A program made the position numbers and the translations under genes. The notes under the pieces are model-generated. The model was given only the letters and a program-made list of their open reading frames with translations, was not told the DNA's origin and made no database searches. From Anaeroglomus sp964550565 (lineage in GTDB: Bacteria > Planctomycetota > Phycisphaerae > Sedimentisphaerales > Anaerohalosphaeraceae): a DNA stretch of 56,286 nt. Below are positions 27,518-37,001 of this stretch, piece after piece. The stretch is from contig CAZKAI010000009.1 in assembly GCA_964550565.1 (NCBI GenBank), positions 1 through 56,286 of the forward strand, read 5' to 3'. Positions within the stretch are counted from its first letter, which is position 1. The number at the start of each line of letters is the position of its first letter.

Positions 27518-30133
27518 ATGAAATACGGATTGGGATTCACCGGCTTACTTACTGCGTTGCTCGGATGCAGTGGTTTACTTCACGCCGCGACGGATATCAA
27601 AACCCTCGAATCGAACTTTCGTACACTGCCCCCCGACGTCCGTCAGTGGACCGGCCCATTGTTCTGGCTGCATGGCGACGAAAGCCCCCAGCGGCTTCAA
27701 GATTATGTTCGGATTGTCGCCGAAAGCGGCAACGGCAGCTTTACCACCGAATCCCGCCCGCACAAAGACTGGCTCGGCCCCGGCTGGTTCAATGACCTGT
27801 CGATCTGTCTGGAAGCAGCCCGCAAACATGGCCTGAAAATGTGGATATTCGACGAAAAATGGTGGCCCAGCCAGGGTGTCGGCGGCAATGTCCCTGCGCA
27901 ATATGCCGCCAAGCAACTGGAAGCAACCGCGGTCGATGTGGAAGGCCCGACTCTCTATGAAGCCCAAGGTTACAGCGGCCCCAATTATATTGCAGCCCTT
28001 GCCGGCCAGATGGATGCCGACGGTAAAATTCTTGGCAGTACCCTGATGGATGCAGCCTCCTCGATTCAGGACGGCAAGCTCCGCTGGCAGGTTCCGCAGG
28101 GCCGCTGGAAGATCATGAAGTTCACCCACAAGCAGGCCCCCGCACTGGGACAGAATGGCCAGCTCAGTGTCGATGGTGCCAGCCGCGATTGTGTCCAGTG
28201 GTTCATCCAGACCGTCTATCAACCGCATTACGACCGGTTCAAAGACGACTTCGGCACGATTATCCCGGGCTTTTTCTATGATGAGCCGGAGACCCGCGGC
28301 GACTGGGGCACGGAACTGAATGCTGTTCTTGCCGAATGGAAGGTGGACTGGAAAAAGGCCTATGCGGCTTACAAGTTCCAATTGGCCGGTGAAGACCAGG
28401 CCGCCGCCCAGTATCAATATCGCGATGCTCTGGCGGAGGCCTGGGGCCGCACAATGTACGGCGGCATAACCGACTGGTGCCGACAGCATAAAGTCATGTC
28501 CATCGGCCATTTCATGGAACACAGTTCCTTATACCTGCGGCCTGAGTTCTGCGGCGGCGATATGATGCGTCTGCAGCGCTACAGCAGCATGGGCGGCATC
28601 GATGCCGTTTTTGATCAGTTTGTCATGGGCAAACGCATCGCTCGAGACCACCCGTCGTGGCAGACGCCCAAACTGGCCAGTTCGATTTCCCATGTCTTCG
28701 GCAAAACCGACGACCTGGCCATGGTGGAGATTTTCGGCGCCCGCGGCCAGAACCTGACCTACCCCGAGATGAAGTGGTGGACCAATCACATGCATGTGTC
28801 CGGCGTGAATTTCCATATCCCGCATTCATTTAATCCCCGGGCACCCTATGATCATGATTGCCCTCCGTATTTCTACAATGGCGGCTATGAACCGCGTCAC
28901 CCGCTGTATCGTGTCTATGCCGATTACACCAGCCGCCTGAGTGCCATGCTCATTGGCGGCAGGCATGTCTGCCCGGCGGCGCTGCTGTTTGGCGGCAATG
29001 CTGCCCAGGTCGGCAAGATGATTCCCCCCGAGGATATGACCACGGCTCTGCAGGATGCCCAGTATGACTGCGACTGGCTGCCGTTTGATGTGTTTGAAAA
29101 TCAGGCGAAACTTGCCGGCAATGAGATTCGTCTCCATCAGGAACGCTACCGCGTGCTGATTGTTCCGCCGGTGGAAGTCATTCCCTATGGCGTGCTGGCC
29201 GCCGCCAAAACGTTCTTTGAGCAGGGCGGTGTGGTGGTTGGTTATGGATTCCTTCCAACCCGCTCGGCAACCCTCGATAGGACCGCTGCGGATATCACGG
29301 CCTTATCGCAGGCCATCTGGGGCGATGCCGCCCAGCCCGGCCTGACTGCCTGCAAAAGCAATACCGCCGGGGGACGGTCGTATCTGCTGCCCGAAGTTCC
29401 CATGGCTGCCGATATTACACAGGCCCTTGCCAAAGATGCCGGCATTGCCCCGGTGGTCGAAGTTGTCCAGGGCGAGACCGGCGGCTGGCTCCATGTCCTG
29501 CATCGCGTCAAGGCGGATGCGGATATCTTCTTAATCTGCAACCAGAATCATCAGGGCGACGCCCGCAAGTTTACGTTCCGTCTGCGTGCCCCCGGCACGC
29601 CTGAGTGCTGGGATCCGATGCGAGGCGAGATTACCTCGATTGCTTATTGCCGTATCGATAATCAATCTGTGGAAGTGACCTTGACGATGGAACCGCTCGA
29701 AAGCGTTGTATTGGTCTTCCGGCCCGATATGGTCAAACGTCCCGCACGGCTTGATGCATCAATTAAATCCCTGCGTGAGCCGATTGTAGTCACACGGGGG
29801 CAGACGCCAGAGTCCCTGCGAATTCCGCAAAAGCCCGCCCAGCCCGAAGCGGGTAAACCGCTGATCGCGGGTCCTGTGCCCAATGATCCCTTTGTCGGAA
29901 CCTGTCAGCTTTCCGAGCCGATTCAGTCTGACAAGGTGCGGATTGTTCTGGAAGCGGATGATATCACACCCGAACAGGCCGCTGCCGTGACAATCAACGG
30001 TCAATACGCCGGCGGCTTCATCGGCAAACCGCTGCGACTGGAGGTCACACAATACCTCAGGCAGGGTGATAATACCATCCAGATTCTGCCGTTTGCTCCG
30101 AAGCAGGTACGGCTGGCCTTTTATCCGCGATAA
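27518..30133 (+). CDS. Large secreted glycoside hydrolase, GH106-like
   Basis: An 871-residue protein with a signal peptide (MKYGLGFTGLLTALLGCSGL, cleavage near LHAA). The catalytic part shows PLFWLHGDESPQRLQDYV, GPGWFNDLSICLEAARKHGL, MWIFDEKWWPSQGVGGNVP, PGFFYDEPETRGDWG and SIGHFMEHSSLYLRPEFCGG, followed by a beta-rich C-terminal part and a small jelly-roll-like end (VTINGQYAGGFIGKPLRLEV). The architecture resembles GH106 alpha-L-rhamnosidases and their unclassified relatives; Glu in FFYDEPE is a candidate catalytic residue by analogy. The ATG at 27518 follows CAGGAG at 27505-27510; a TTG at 27512 is not needed. The substrate cannot be told from the sequence, and the family assignment is tentative. 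Confidence 0.65.
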   Translation: MKYGLGFTGLLTALLGCSGLLHAATDIKTLESNFRTLPPDVRQWTGPLFWLHGDESPQRLQDYVRIVAESGNGSFTTESRPHKDWLGPGWFNDLSICLEAARKHGLKMWIFDEKWWPSQGVGGNVPAQYAAKQLEATAVDVEGPTLYEAQGYSGPNYIAALAGQMDADGKILGSTLMDAASSIQDGKLRWQVPQGRWKIMKFTHKQAPALGQNGQLSVDGASRDCVQWFIQTVYQPHYDRFKDDFGTIIPGFFYDEPETRGDWGTELNAVLAEWKVDWKKAYAAYKFQLAGEDQAAAQYQYRDALAEAWGRTMYGGITDWCRQHKVMSIGHFMEHSSLYLRPEFCGGDMMRLQRYSSMGGIDAVFDQFVMGKRIARDHPSWQTPKLASSISHVFGKTDDLAMVEIFGARGQNLTYPEMKWWTNHMHVSGVNFHIPHSFNPRAPYDHDCPPYFYNGGYEPRHPLYRVYADYTSRLSAMLIGGRHVCPAALLFGGNAAQVGKMIPPEDMTTALQDAQYDCDWLPFDVFENQAKLAGNEIRLHQERYRVLIVPPVEVIPYGVLAAAKTFFEQGGVVVGYGFLPTRSATLDRTAADITALSQAIWGDAAQPGLTACKSNTAGGRSYLLPEVPMAADITQALAKDAGIAPVVEVVQGETGGWLHVLHRVKADADIFLICNQNHQGDARKFTFRLRAPGTPECWDPMRGEITSIAYCRIDNQSVEVTLTMEPLESVVLVFRPDMVKRPARLDASIKSLREPIVVTRGQTPESLRIPQKPAQPEAGKPLIAGPVPNDPFVGTCQLSEPIQSDKVRIVLEADDITPEQAAAVTINGQYAGGFIGKPLRLEVTQYLRQGDNTIQILPFAPKQVRLAFYPR

Positions 30134-30168
30134 TTCTTCTGAGGACTATCAGGCGAGGACGAACTTGT

Positions 30169-32637
30169 TTAAATGAACAGGTTCGTTCCCGCTTTGTCGC
30201 TGGCCGCCAGGTACATCGCGACCCCGCCGGACTCGACACCGTCGATGAGTTCCTCGGATTTAATGCCCATCAGATCCATTGACATTGCACAGGCGACAAT
30301 ACGCACACCGGCTTTCTTTGCCGAGTCAATCAGTGATGAAATCGAAGCGACATTCTTTTGCCGCATAATCATCTGTATCATCGCCTTGCCCATGCCGGCC
30401 ATGTTCATATTCGACAAGGCTGCCTTATCCGCCCCGCGAGGCATCATCCAGCCGAACATCTTTTCGATGAATGTTTTTTGCACCGGCACCGCCGCCGACT
30501 TCCGCAACAGGTTCAATCCCCAGAACGTAAAGAACATCGTGACCTTGCTGCCCATGGCCGCTGCGCCGTTGGCGATAATAAACGCCGCCATCGCCTTGTC
30601 GAAATCACCGCTGAAGACCACCATGGTCTTGTCTTTGGAAACTGCTCCCGGCGTAATGACCGCCCCGCACGCCGTTGCTGATTTTTTCTGAATCCGGGCC
30701 TCATAGGCCTTGCCTTTGGCGGTGGTTGCAAGCAGGGTATGCCCCGTGCTCTGGCAGAATCCCTCGACATCTTTGACAAATCCCGGATCGGTTACGGTAA
30801 TCTGGATGGTCTGTCCCGGCTGCACGGCGTCCAGTGTTTCTTTCAATTTCAAAATTGGCCCCGGGCATTGCAGGCCGCAGGCATCGACCTTGAGTGCAAT
30901 TGTTTCTGCTGCGGGACGAGGTGCTTCGATAATTTTCTCGCCGGTATCATCTTTGAGTTCTTTGGGTTTCTCAGGAGAGGTTGAACTTCCGTAGAAACTC
31001 AGGTAAGTTTTATATCCCCCACTGAGGTTGCGGCAGTTAAATCCATGCTGTGATAAAATCCTGCATGCCAGATATCCGCGCAGCCCCACCTGACAAAAGG
31101 CCAGAATTTCTTTGTTCCGTGGCAGTTCGCCCAACCGTGACCGCAGGTCATCCAAGGGAATCGAAATCGCTCCGGGGATTGTTCCCGCCTGCACTTCCGC
31201 CGGTGTCCGGACATCCAGCAGGGCTTGCTTGTCGGTCGGATTAGCCGCATCGGCGGCATGGCAAAGCCTGGCTTCGTTGCGAAGTACATTAGCCGCGACA
31301 AATCCCGCATAATTGACCGGATCCTTGGCTGAACCGTAAGGCGGTGCATAGCAAAGTTCCAAGTCTTCCAGATCAAATACGGTCATCCCCGCTCGGATTG
31401 CCACGGCAAGCACATCGATTCGCTTATCTACGCCTGCGGCTCCAACGGCCTGCGCGCCCAGCACCTTGCCGCTTGTCGGGTCAAACAGCAGTTTCAGGGT
31501 CATCTGCATTGCCCCCGGATAATACGACGCGTGGTCCGCTGGATGGACATAGACTTTTTCGTAGGGCATTTCCAGCCGCTTGAGGCTCTTTTCATTCAGC
31601 CCGGTCATGGCGATGGTCTGATTGAAGACCTTGCAGACCGCGGTGCCCTGTGTTTTCTTATACGTCAGCTTCTGTCCGAAGATGTGTGATGCGGCAATAC
31701 GTCCCTGTCGGTTTGCGGGGCCGGCCAGCGGAATCTGGGTTTTAAATCCGCCGACAAAATCGTCCACTTCCACTGCATCACCCACCGCATAGATTGCCGG
31801 ATCGCTGGTCTGCATGAATTCATTGACCACGATCCCGCCGCGCTGCCCGACGGTCAACCCGGCCTCTTTGGCCAGTTTGGATTCGGGACGCACACCAATG
31901 GATAAGACCACCAGCCCGCAATTGATTTTGTCTCCGCTGCTCAACTGGACGGTCATGCCCTGACTGTTATGTTCAATGGCAGTTACGCTGTTGCCCAGCC
32001 GCAAATCCACACCATGCAGTTTCAGTTCCTGATGCAGTGTCGATGCCATTTCCGGGTCCGCCGGGGCCATGACCTGCTTATCCAGTTCCGCCACCGTCAC
32101 AGCGATGCCGCGTTCGGTCAGGCTCTCGGCCATCTCCAGACCGATATATCCGCCGCCGACCACAACCGCCCGGTGTGGTTTATTCATATCGATAGTCTTG
32201 ATAATCGCGTCCATATCCGCCAGGTTACGCAGGGTATAGACGTTGGGGCCATCCGCACCCGGCATCGGCGGACGGATAGGTTCGGCCCCGGGACTGAGGA
32301 TCAAATAATCATAGCTTTCGACGCTTTCTCGCCCATCGGCCAGATTTTTAATGACGACCTGCTTTTGCTGGCGGTCGATACGCACCACCTCGGTCCGGAC
32401 CCGCACATCGAGTGCAAACCGTTTTCGCATAGCCTCCGGCGTCTGGACCAGCAGTCGCTTGCGTTCGGCAATCACGCCGCCGATGTGGTAGGGCAGGCCG
32501 CAGTTGGCAAACGAAATATCCGGCCCGCGTTCAATCATGATAATTTCTGCCGATTCGCTCATGCGTCGTGCCCGTGCTGCCGCCGATGCTCCGCCTGCGA
32601 CACCCCCGACGATAATAATCTTTGGTTTGCTTTCCAT
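30169..32637 (-). CDS. CoA-disulfide reductase / rhodanese / TusA / DsrE four-domain fusion
   Basis: An 822-residue protein. Residues 1-450 are an FAD and NAD(P)H-dependent CoA-disulfide (persulfide) reductase: IIIVGGVAGGASAAARARR, the single redox cysteine Cys46 in FANCGLPYHIGG, VVVGGGYIGLEMAE and IYAVGDAVE. Residues about 465-555 are a rhodanese with LAFCQVGLRGYLA. Residues about 580-650 are a TusA domain with the CPxP motif ACGLQCPGPILKLKETL. Residues about 660-822 are a DsrE/DrsE-like domain (VVFSGDFDKAMAAFIIANGA). The single chain can plausibly pass sulfane sulfur from rhodanese to TusA and DsrE and reduce persulfides. AAGGAA precedes the ATG. It follows arsR by 20 bases. Confidence 0.92.
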   Translation of the reverse strand: MESKPKIIIVGGVAGGASAAARARRMSESAEIIMIERGPDISFANCGLPYHIGGVIAERKRLLVQTPEAMRKRFALDVRVRTEVVRIDRQQKQVVIKNLADGRESVESYDYLILSPGAEPIRPPMPGADGPNVYTLRNLADMDAIIKTIDMNKPHRAVVVGGGYIGLEMAESLTERGIAVTVAELDKQVMAPADPEMASTLHQELKLHGVDLRLGNSVTAIEHNSQGMTVQLSSGDKINCGLVVLSIGVRPESKLAKEAGLTVGQRGGIVVNEFMQTSDPAIYAVGDAVEVDDFVGGFKTQIPLAGPANRQGRIAASHIFGQKLTYKKTQGTAVCKVFNQTIAMTGLNEKSLKRLEMPYEKVYVHPADHASYYPGAMQMTLKLLFDPTSGKVLGAQAVGAAGVDKRIDVLAVAIRAGMTVFDLEDLELCYAPPYGSAKDPVNYAGFVAANVLRNEARLCHAADAANPTDKQALLDVRTPAEVQAGTIPGAISIPLDDLRSRLGELPRNKEILAFCQVGLRGYLACRILSQHGFNCRNLSGGYKTYLSFYGSSTSPEKPKELKDDTGEKIIEAPRPAAETIALKVDACGLQCPGPILKLKETLDAVQPGQTIQITVTDPGFVKDVEGFCQSTGHTLLATTAKGKAYEARIQKKSATACGAVITPGAVSKDKTMVVFSGDFDKAMAAFIIANGAAAMGSKVTMFFTFWGLNLLRKSAAVPVQKTFIEKMFGWMMPRGADKAALSNMNMAGMGKAMIQMIMRQKNVASISSLIDSAKKAGVRIVACAMSMDLMGIKSEELIDGVESGGVAMYLAASDKAGTNLFI

Positions 32638-32657
32638 ACTTATTCCTTATATCTCAG

Positions 32658-33002
32658 TTATGTATTATCTGATATTTCCAGTGCTGATTTGACTTCACAG
32701 TTTTTCCGAATACAGTGAATCAGTCCCGGCAGGCGGGGGTTGGCGATCTTGTAATACACAATCTTACCCTCACGCCGGCTGGTCAGTAGGCCGCGTCCCT
32801 GCATCAGCCGCAAGTGCTCACAGGTCTGGTTGGCCGAGATCCGGCACAGTGAGGCAATCTCATGGACAGGAAACTCGCTCTGCATGAGAATCTGGACCAT
32901 GTTCAGCCGGGCCGGGTGGGCCATAACCTTCAAACACTCGGCCGCCTCGTGCAGTTGTTCTTCAGTCAGCATTTTATAATCGTTTTGTAATTCAGGACTC
33001 AT
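32658..33002 (-). CDS. ArsR/SmtB-family transcriptional repressor
   Basis: A 114-residue winged-helix protein. KVMAHPARLNMVQILMQ, VHEIASLCRISANQTCEHLR and GLLTSRREGKIVYYKI are the standard ArsR helix-turn-helix and wing. It has five cysteines: one in AAECLKVM, two in the recognition region (SLCRIS, QTCEHL) and a C-x4-C pair in the last helix (HCIRKNC). The alpha-2 cysteine used by the persulfide sensors SqrR/BigR is not at the equivalent place, so metal, arsenite or persulfide sensing are all open. AAGGTT precedes the ATG. It is co-transcribed with the persulfide fusion protein and probably represses the operon through the inverted repeat upstream. Confidence 0.9.
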   Translation of the reverse strand: MSPELQNDYKMLTEEQLHEAAECLKVMAHPARLNMVQILMQSEFPVHEIASLCRISANQTCEHLRLMQGRGLLTSRREGKIVYYKIANPRLPGLIHCIRKNCEVKSALEISDNT

Positions 33003-33035
33003 GTTAACCTTAATTAAGCTTTTTTAACTATACGT

Positions 33036-33067
33036 ATCTAAATATCGAAAGTTCTCGATATATAGAT
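33036..33067 (-). promoter_or_regulatory. Inverted-repeat operator, probable ArsR binding site
   Basis: ATCTAAATATCGA (33036-33048) and TCGATATATAGAT (33055-33067) are inverted copies with one mismatch in 13 and a six-base spacer (AAGTTC). The centre lies about 50 bases upstream of the repressor start codon and the right half overlaps the likely -10 element. Confidence 0.65.
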
Positions 33068-33087
33068 GTATTGTTGGCATTTTTGAA
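33059..33087 (-). promoter_or_regulatory. Candidate promoter of the arsR-persulfide operon
   Basis: On the minus strand, TTCAAA (33087-33082) and TATATA (33064-33059) are 17 bases apart, each matching four of six consensus positions. The -10 falls inside the inverted repeat, as expected for repression by an ArsR protein. Confidence 0.4.
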
Positions 33088-33587
33088 AAATTGGCTTCGT
33101 TTAGTGAAAAAGTTAAAGGGTAAGAGGAAAAAGGCAAAAATAAGGAAACCGCAAGGGGCGGTTGCGGAGTAACACTGAAGCTTAAAGCTTCAGCAACGCT
33201 ACAGGATGAAGCTTTTCTCATTTTTAATTGTCTATGCGTTTTATTCATTTTTATATGCCTCCATAGTAGGGGCGGAATTGCAGTTTTTGTTCGAAAAATC
33301 GAAATAGCCCAGGATGTGAGAATTTATAAGTGCCGGCCGGACAAGGAGAAGAAAATATTTATTTTTTTTACGAATAGCAAGATAGTGTTAGCGTAATTTG
33401 TGCTATATGGATAATACGAGTGTGAAATATACGAATAAGAAAAAAATGTATATCTGTATGAAGGCATGTCAAAACCAGCTATTATGGAGAGGTGCGAGAT
33501 AGAATTAAGTAACGTATTCCCAATCCTTTGCGTCAGATAAGAGATGGTTTAATCTGGGGACATGAATCGGTAATGGAGATAAAGATA
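33068..33587. other. Intergenic region with palindromes between arsR and the next gene
   Basis: No credible gene is seen in these 520 bases; a 74-codon minus frame at 33024-33248 has no ribosome site or recognisable sequence. The region holds AACCGC/GCGGTT hairpins near 33147-33165 and a perfect palindrome CTGAAGCTTAAAGCTTCAG at 33175-33193, followed by AT-rich DNA that should carry the promoter of the downstream hydrolase. Confidence 0.5.
33175..33193. repeat. Perfect 9-1-9 palindrome
   Basis: CTGAAGCTTAAAGCTTCAG reads the same on both strands apart from the central base. Nearby GTTGC (33160s) and GCAAC (33192-33196) could extend it into a larger bulged hairpin. Role unknown. Confidence 0.6.
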
Positions 33588-36500
33588 ATGAACAGGAAGA
33601 TGGCGGGATGGGTGGTTTTGGGGTGGGTGGCAATTTGTGCGGCTGGGGTTTTGGCGGCGGGCGGGCCGGTGGCGCTGCCTGCGGGTGAGACGCTGCTGTC
33701 GGATGTGGGGGTCTATCAGATCAGCTATCAATCCTACGGCAAAGAGGTCGTCGGGATGCCTGCGTCGTGGGTGGGGACCGATGAGGTCAGCGGGATTATG
33801 TATCGGCCAGGGGAACGTGTGCTGGGGCGAGAGGGCATCCTGATCCATTCGCCGTGGCGGGTGCCGGCGGGAAAGACCTGGATCGATTACCGGCTGCGGC
33901 TGCCGGAAACAAAGCCGGTGACGCTGTCATTCGGGATTGCGATGCGGCCGGATATTGCGACGCCGGATAAAAGCGATGGGGTGACGTTTGGCTGCACCCT
34001 GCTGGCCGGGGGCGTTGAAAAAGAGCTGATGCGAAAACATCATACCGAGGGCAACTGGGAGGACTTCCGTTTTGACCTGTCCAAGTATGCGGGCAAGGAC
34101 ATCACGGTGCGGCTGCAAGTCGAACCGGGGCCGAAAAATAATCCATCCTTTGATTTTTCCTACTTTGGCGATGCGAGCATTACGGCCGGAGCGGCCGGGG
34201 AGGCCCGGTCGGATACGGTCAAGCGCCTGACGGCCACGCAGGCTTACCGGGCGACGGAGGGGGCAAGCCTTCTGGCGCTGGCCAACCGGCCGGGACAGGG
34301 CGTAACACCGTCGAATTTATTACCCGCAACCAATGCCATCCGCAAGACGGCAGCGGGGTATGATTTTATCTACGAAGGCAAGGATGCGACGATTGTGTAT
34401 CATTTTGTCCCGCAGACGGGAACACTCGATGATTTTACTGTGCAGATGGATGACCAGCCGTCCTTCCAGCCGGCCGGGGCGGGCGGAGTCAATGTGATTG
34501 TGGGCAAGAAAGTGCTTCCCGCCAGCGGCGGCAAGGCCGAGAGCATAACATTGACCAACAACGGGCAGACGCTGGAGATGGTCTGGAATTACGAGATAGA
34601 GGGTGTTGCGTTTCAGGTGCAGTGGCGCTTTGGCATCGTCGGCAAGGCGCTGACGGTTGAGGCCAGGTGCGACCAGCCGGTGCTGGCTGGGCTGTCGCTG
34701 GGGCAGGTCTGCGGGGCGCCGCTGCGGAAACTGTTTGGGATTCCGTATCTTTCGGCCAATCCTACAGGGGGCATGGTGACGTATCTGCCGGCCAATCAGG
34801 TGTATGTCTGCCGGTATCTGGACTGGACGGTGTCTCATGCGTCGGCCTGTCCGGAAGGCGAGGCCCGCTATGAGCCGAAGACTGACGGCACGTACAATAC
34901 GCTGGTCGAAAGCGGGTATGTTGCCGTGTCGCCGCATGTGGGTGAGGTACTGCCGAATATTCCGCATCCGCCGTCACCTTATCTGCGGCAGCTTGGGTCA
35001 CTGGTGATGCTGGATATCTGGGGACATCACAAGGGGACATATCAGGGCGATGCGGAATTGCTGCGGACGCTCAAGGACAACGGTGTGGATCATCTGGCGA
35101 TTATCTCGCATGTCTGGCAGCGGTATGGGTACGATGTCAAGCTGCCCGACCATCTGCCGGCCAATCCGGACTTCGGCGGCGACGAGGGGATGAGCGAATT
35201 CGGCAAGGCGGCCAATGCCTGCGGCTATACGTGGTCGCTGCATGAAAACTATATCGACCTGTACCCCGATGCGCCCTCGTATCGGGATTCGGCGCGTGTG
35301 CTCCGTGCGGATGGGACGCCATCGCCGGCGTGGTACAACGAAGGGACCAAGGTGCAGAGCTTCGGCCTCAAGTGCAACATGGCGCTGGAGTTTGCCAAAC
35401 AGAATGCGCCGGAGATTCACAAGCGATTCAAGACCAACGCGGCGTATCTGGATGTGCATACGTGTGTGCCGCCGTGGCATCAGTTGGATCATGAGGCGGG
35501 CCAGCCAATGGCGGCGATGGCGCTGGCCAAGGTCAAGTACGATACGGAGCTGTTCCAGTATATGCGGGATACGCACGAAGGGCCGTTGTTCGGCGAGGGG
35601 GCCAATCATTTTTATTGGGCGGGCCGGTGCGACGGCGTCGAGGCCCAGGTGGCCGGCGGGCAGGGACATCAGCCATGCCTGGATTTTGATTTGCTCAAGA
35701 TTCATCCGCAGATGGTCAATCACGGCATGGGGTATTATGAGCGGTGGTTTGATGCGGCGTACGGGATGCGATGGGGCAGGGATGCCGGAGCGGTCAAGCA
35801 GGTGGACCAGTACCGTGCGCAGGAGATTGCCTACGGACACGCGGGATTTATCGGCAATGCCCAGGTGGATAATGTGCAGTGGGTGGCTAAGGAACACCAT
35901 GTCATGCACGCGGTGCAGGCATTGTATGGAACGGCCAAAGCGACCGAGATCAGCTATGATATCGACGGGAAGTATGTATCGGCATCGGTGGCACTGGCTG
36001 TCGGGCAGCGCGGGCGGCAGCGAATCAAGTATGACAGCGGGCTGACCGTGTGGGTCAACTGGAACGAGACGCCATGGACGGTCGAAGGGCGTGTCCTGCC
36101 GCAGTGGGGATTTCTGGCACTGGGGCCTGATACTGAGGCGTGCATGGTCCTGCGGGATGGCAAGTTTGCCGATTATGTTGCGTGTCCGGAGTATGTGTTT
36201 ATCGATGCGCGAACGTTATTCAATATGCCGTATTTGCGAGCGGCCAGGGCGATTACGCCGCGGCTGGAAAAGATGGAGTATCTGGGTGACAACAGGATTC
36301 GCGTCCTGTATGCCTGGCAGGTTAATGAGACCGTCGATGCGGATTATTCCTGTTTTGTGCATTTTGTCAATGCACAGAGTCAGCAGGGCGAGCACATTGA
36401 ATTTCAGCAGGATCACGGGCTGGCCAGGCCGACCAGCCAATGGAAGCCCGGCGAAACCGTGCTGGACGGGCCGTATGAGATCAAGGTGCCCACGGATGGA

Positions 36501-37001
36501 TATGATACATACGATCTGACGATGGGCCTGTTCAATAAAGGCGGACGAATGATGCTGTCGGGTCCGACGGCGGATGGGACGCGGATTGTACTGGGGCGGC
36601 TGCAATTGCAGCGAGAAGAAGGCAAGATCAAAAATATTACCGTGGCCGATTGCAGCGACGAGTTTAAGCGCGAAGAAACGGCACACGTGGACTTTAAAGC
36701 CCATCTGAATCCAGTGGGCACGTGGATCGATTTGGGCACCGTGGCAACGGATGGCTCGGTCAAGATTCAGAAAGATAAAAATGCATTGACCGTATTTCCG
36801 TATCCGCGGGATAAGGCGTTCAACGTCCGGTTGAATCTCAAGGCGCTGGCTCCCAATGCTGCGACAGACAAAATCGAGGTACGGGCGCTTGCGGCCGGCA
36901 CCCAGAATGACATGGGCAAGATTGATTATACGATAAAGGACGGTTTACTGACGATGACGCTGGGACTTAAGAACGCAGGACGGTATGTAATTTCCTATTG
37001 A
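33588..37001 (+). CDS. Large secreted TIM-barrel-like hydrolase, family uncertain (DUF5696/GH101-related?)
   Basis: A 1137-residue protein with a signal peptide (MNRKMAGWVVLGWVAICAAG, then VLAAG). The N-terminal beta-sandwich region (about 30-220) is CBM-like, with a DYRLRLPETKPVTLSFGIAM type stretch. The central part (about 490-790) looks like a glycosidase barrel: SLVMLDIWGHHKGTYQG, NGVDHLAIISHVWQRYG, WSLHENYIDLYPDAP, AYLDVHTCVPPWHQLD and GPLFGEGANHFYWAGR. Asp in AYLDVH and Glu in FGEGANH are candidate nucleophile and acid by analogy with GH101-type enzymes. The C-terminal part is beta-rich. GGAG at about 33575 supports the ATG at 33588; an in-frame start at 33528 adds residues before the signal. 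Function beyond a probable secreted glycosidase is not established. Confidence 0.55.
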   Translation: MNRKMAGWVVLGWVAICAAGVLAAGGPVALPAGETLLSDVGVYQISYQSYGKEVVGMPASWVGTDEVSGIMYRPGERVLGREGILIHSPWRVPAGKTWIDYRLRLPETKPVTLSFGIAMRPDIATPDKSDGVTFGCTLLAGGVEKELMRKHHTEGNWEDFRFDLSKYAGKDITVRLQVEPGPKNNPSFDFSYFGDASITAGAAGEARSDTVKRLTATQAYRATEGASLLALANRPGQGVTPSNLLPATNAIRKTAAGYDFIYEGKDATIVYHFVPQTGTLDDFTVQMDDQPSFQPAGAGGVNVIVGKKVLPASGGKAESITLTNNGQTLEMVWNYEIEGVAFQVQWRFGIVGKALTVEARCDQPVLAGLSLGQVCGAPLRKLFGIPYLSANPTGGMVTYLPANQVYVCRYLDWTVSHASACPEGEARYEPKTDGTYNTLVESGYVAVSPHVGEVLPNIPHPPSPYLRQLGSLVMLDIWGHHKGTYQGDAELLRTLKDNGVDHLAIISHVWQRYGYDVKLPDHLPANPDFGGDEGMSEFGKAANACGYTWSLHENYIDLYPDAPSYRDSARVLRADGTPSPAWYNEGTKVQSFGLKCNMALEFAKQNAPEIHKRFKTNAAYLDVHTCVPPWHQLDHEAGQPMAAMALAKVKYDTELFQYMRDTHEGPLFGEGANHFYWAGRCDGVEAQVAGGQGHQPCLDFDLLKIHPQMVNHGMGYYERWFDAAYGMRWGRDAGAVKQVDQYRAQEIAYGHAGFIGNAQVDNVQWVAKEHHVMHAVQALYGTAKATEISYDIDGKYVSASVALAVGQRGRQRIKYDSGLTVWVNWNETPWTVEGRVLPQWGFLALGPDTEACMVLRDGKFADYVACPEYVFIDARTLFNMPYLRAARAITPRLEKMEYLGDNRIRVLYAWQVNETVDADYSCFVHFVNAQSQQGEHIEFQQDHGLARPTSQWKPGETVLDGPYEIKVPTDGYDTYDLTMGLFNKGGRMMLSGPTADGTRIVLGRLQLQREEGKIKNITVADCSDEFKREETAHVDFKAHLNPVGTWIDLGTVATDGSVKIQKDKNALTVFPYPRDKAFNVRLNLKALAPNAATDKIEVRALAAGTQNDMGKIDYTIKDGLLTMTLGLKNAGRYVISY

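Noticed and set aside
30160..30185. Hairpin between the convergent GH106-like and persulfide fusion genes
   Set aside because: The ten-base stem has one wobble or mismatch, no T-run follows, and half of it lies in coding sequence, so a terminator cannot be supported.
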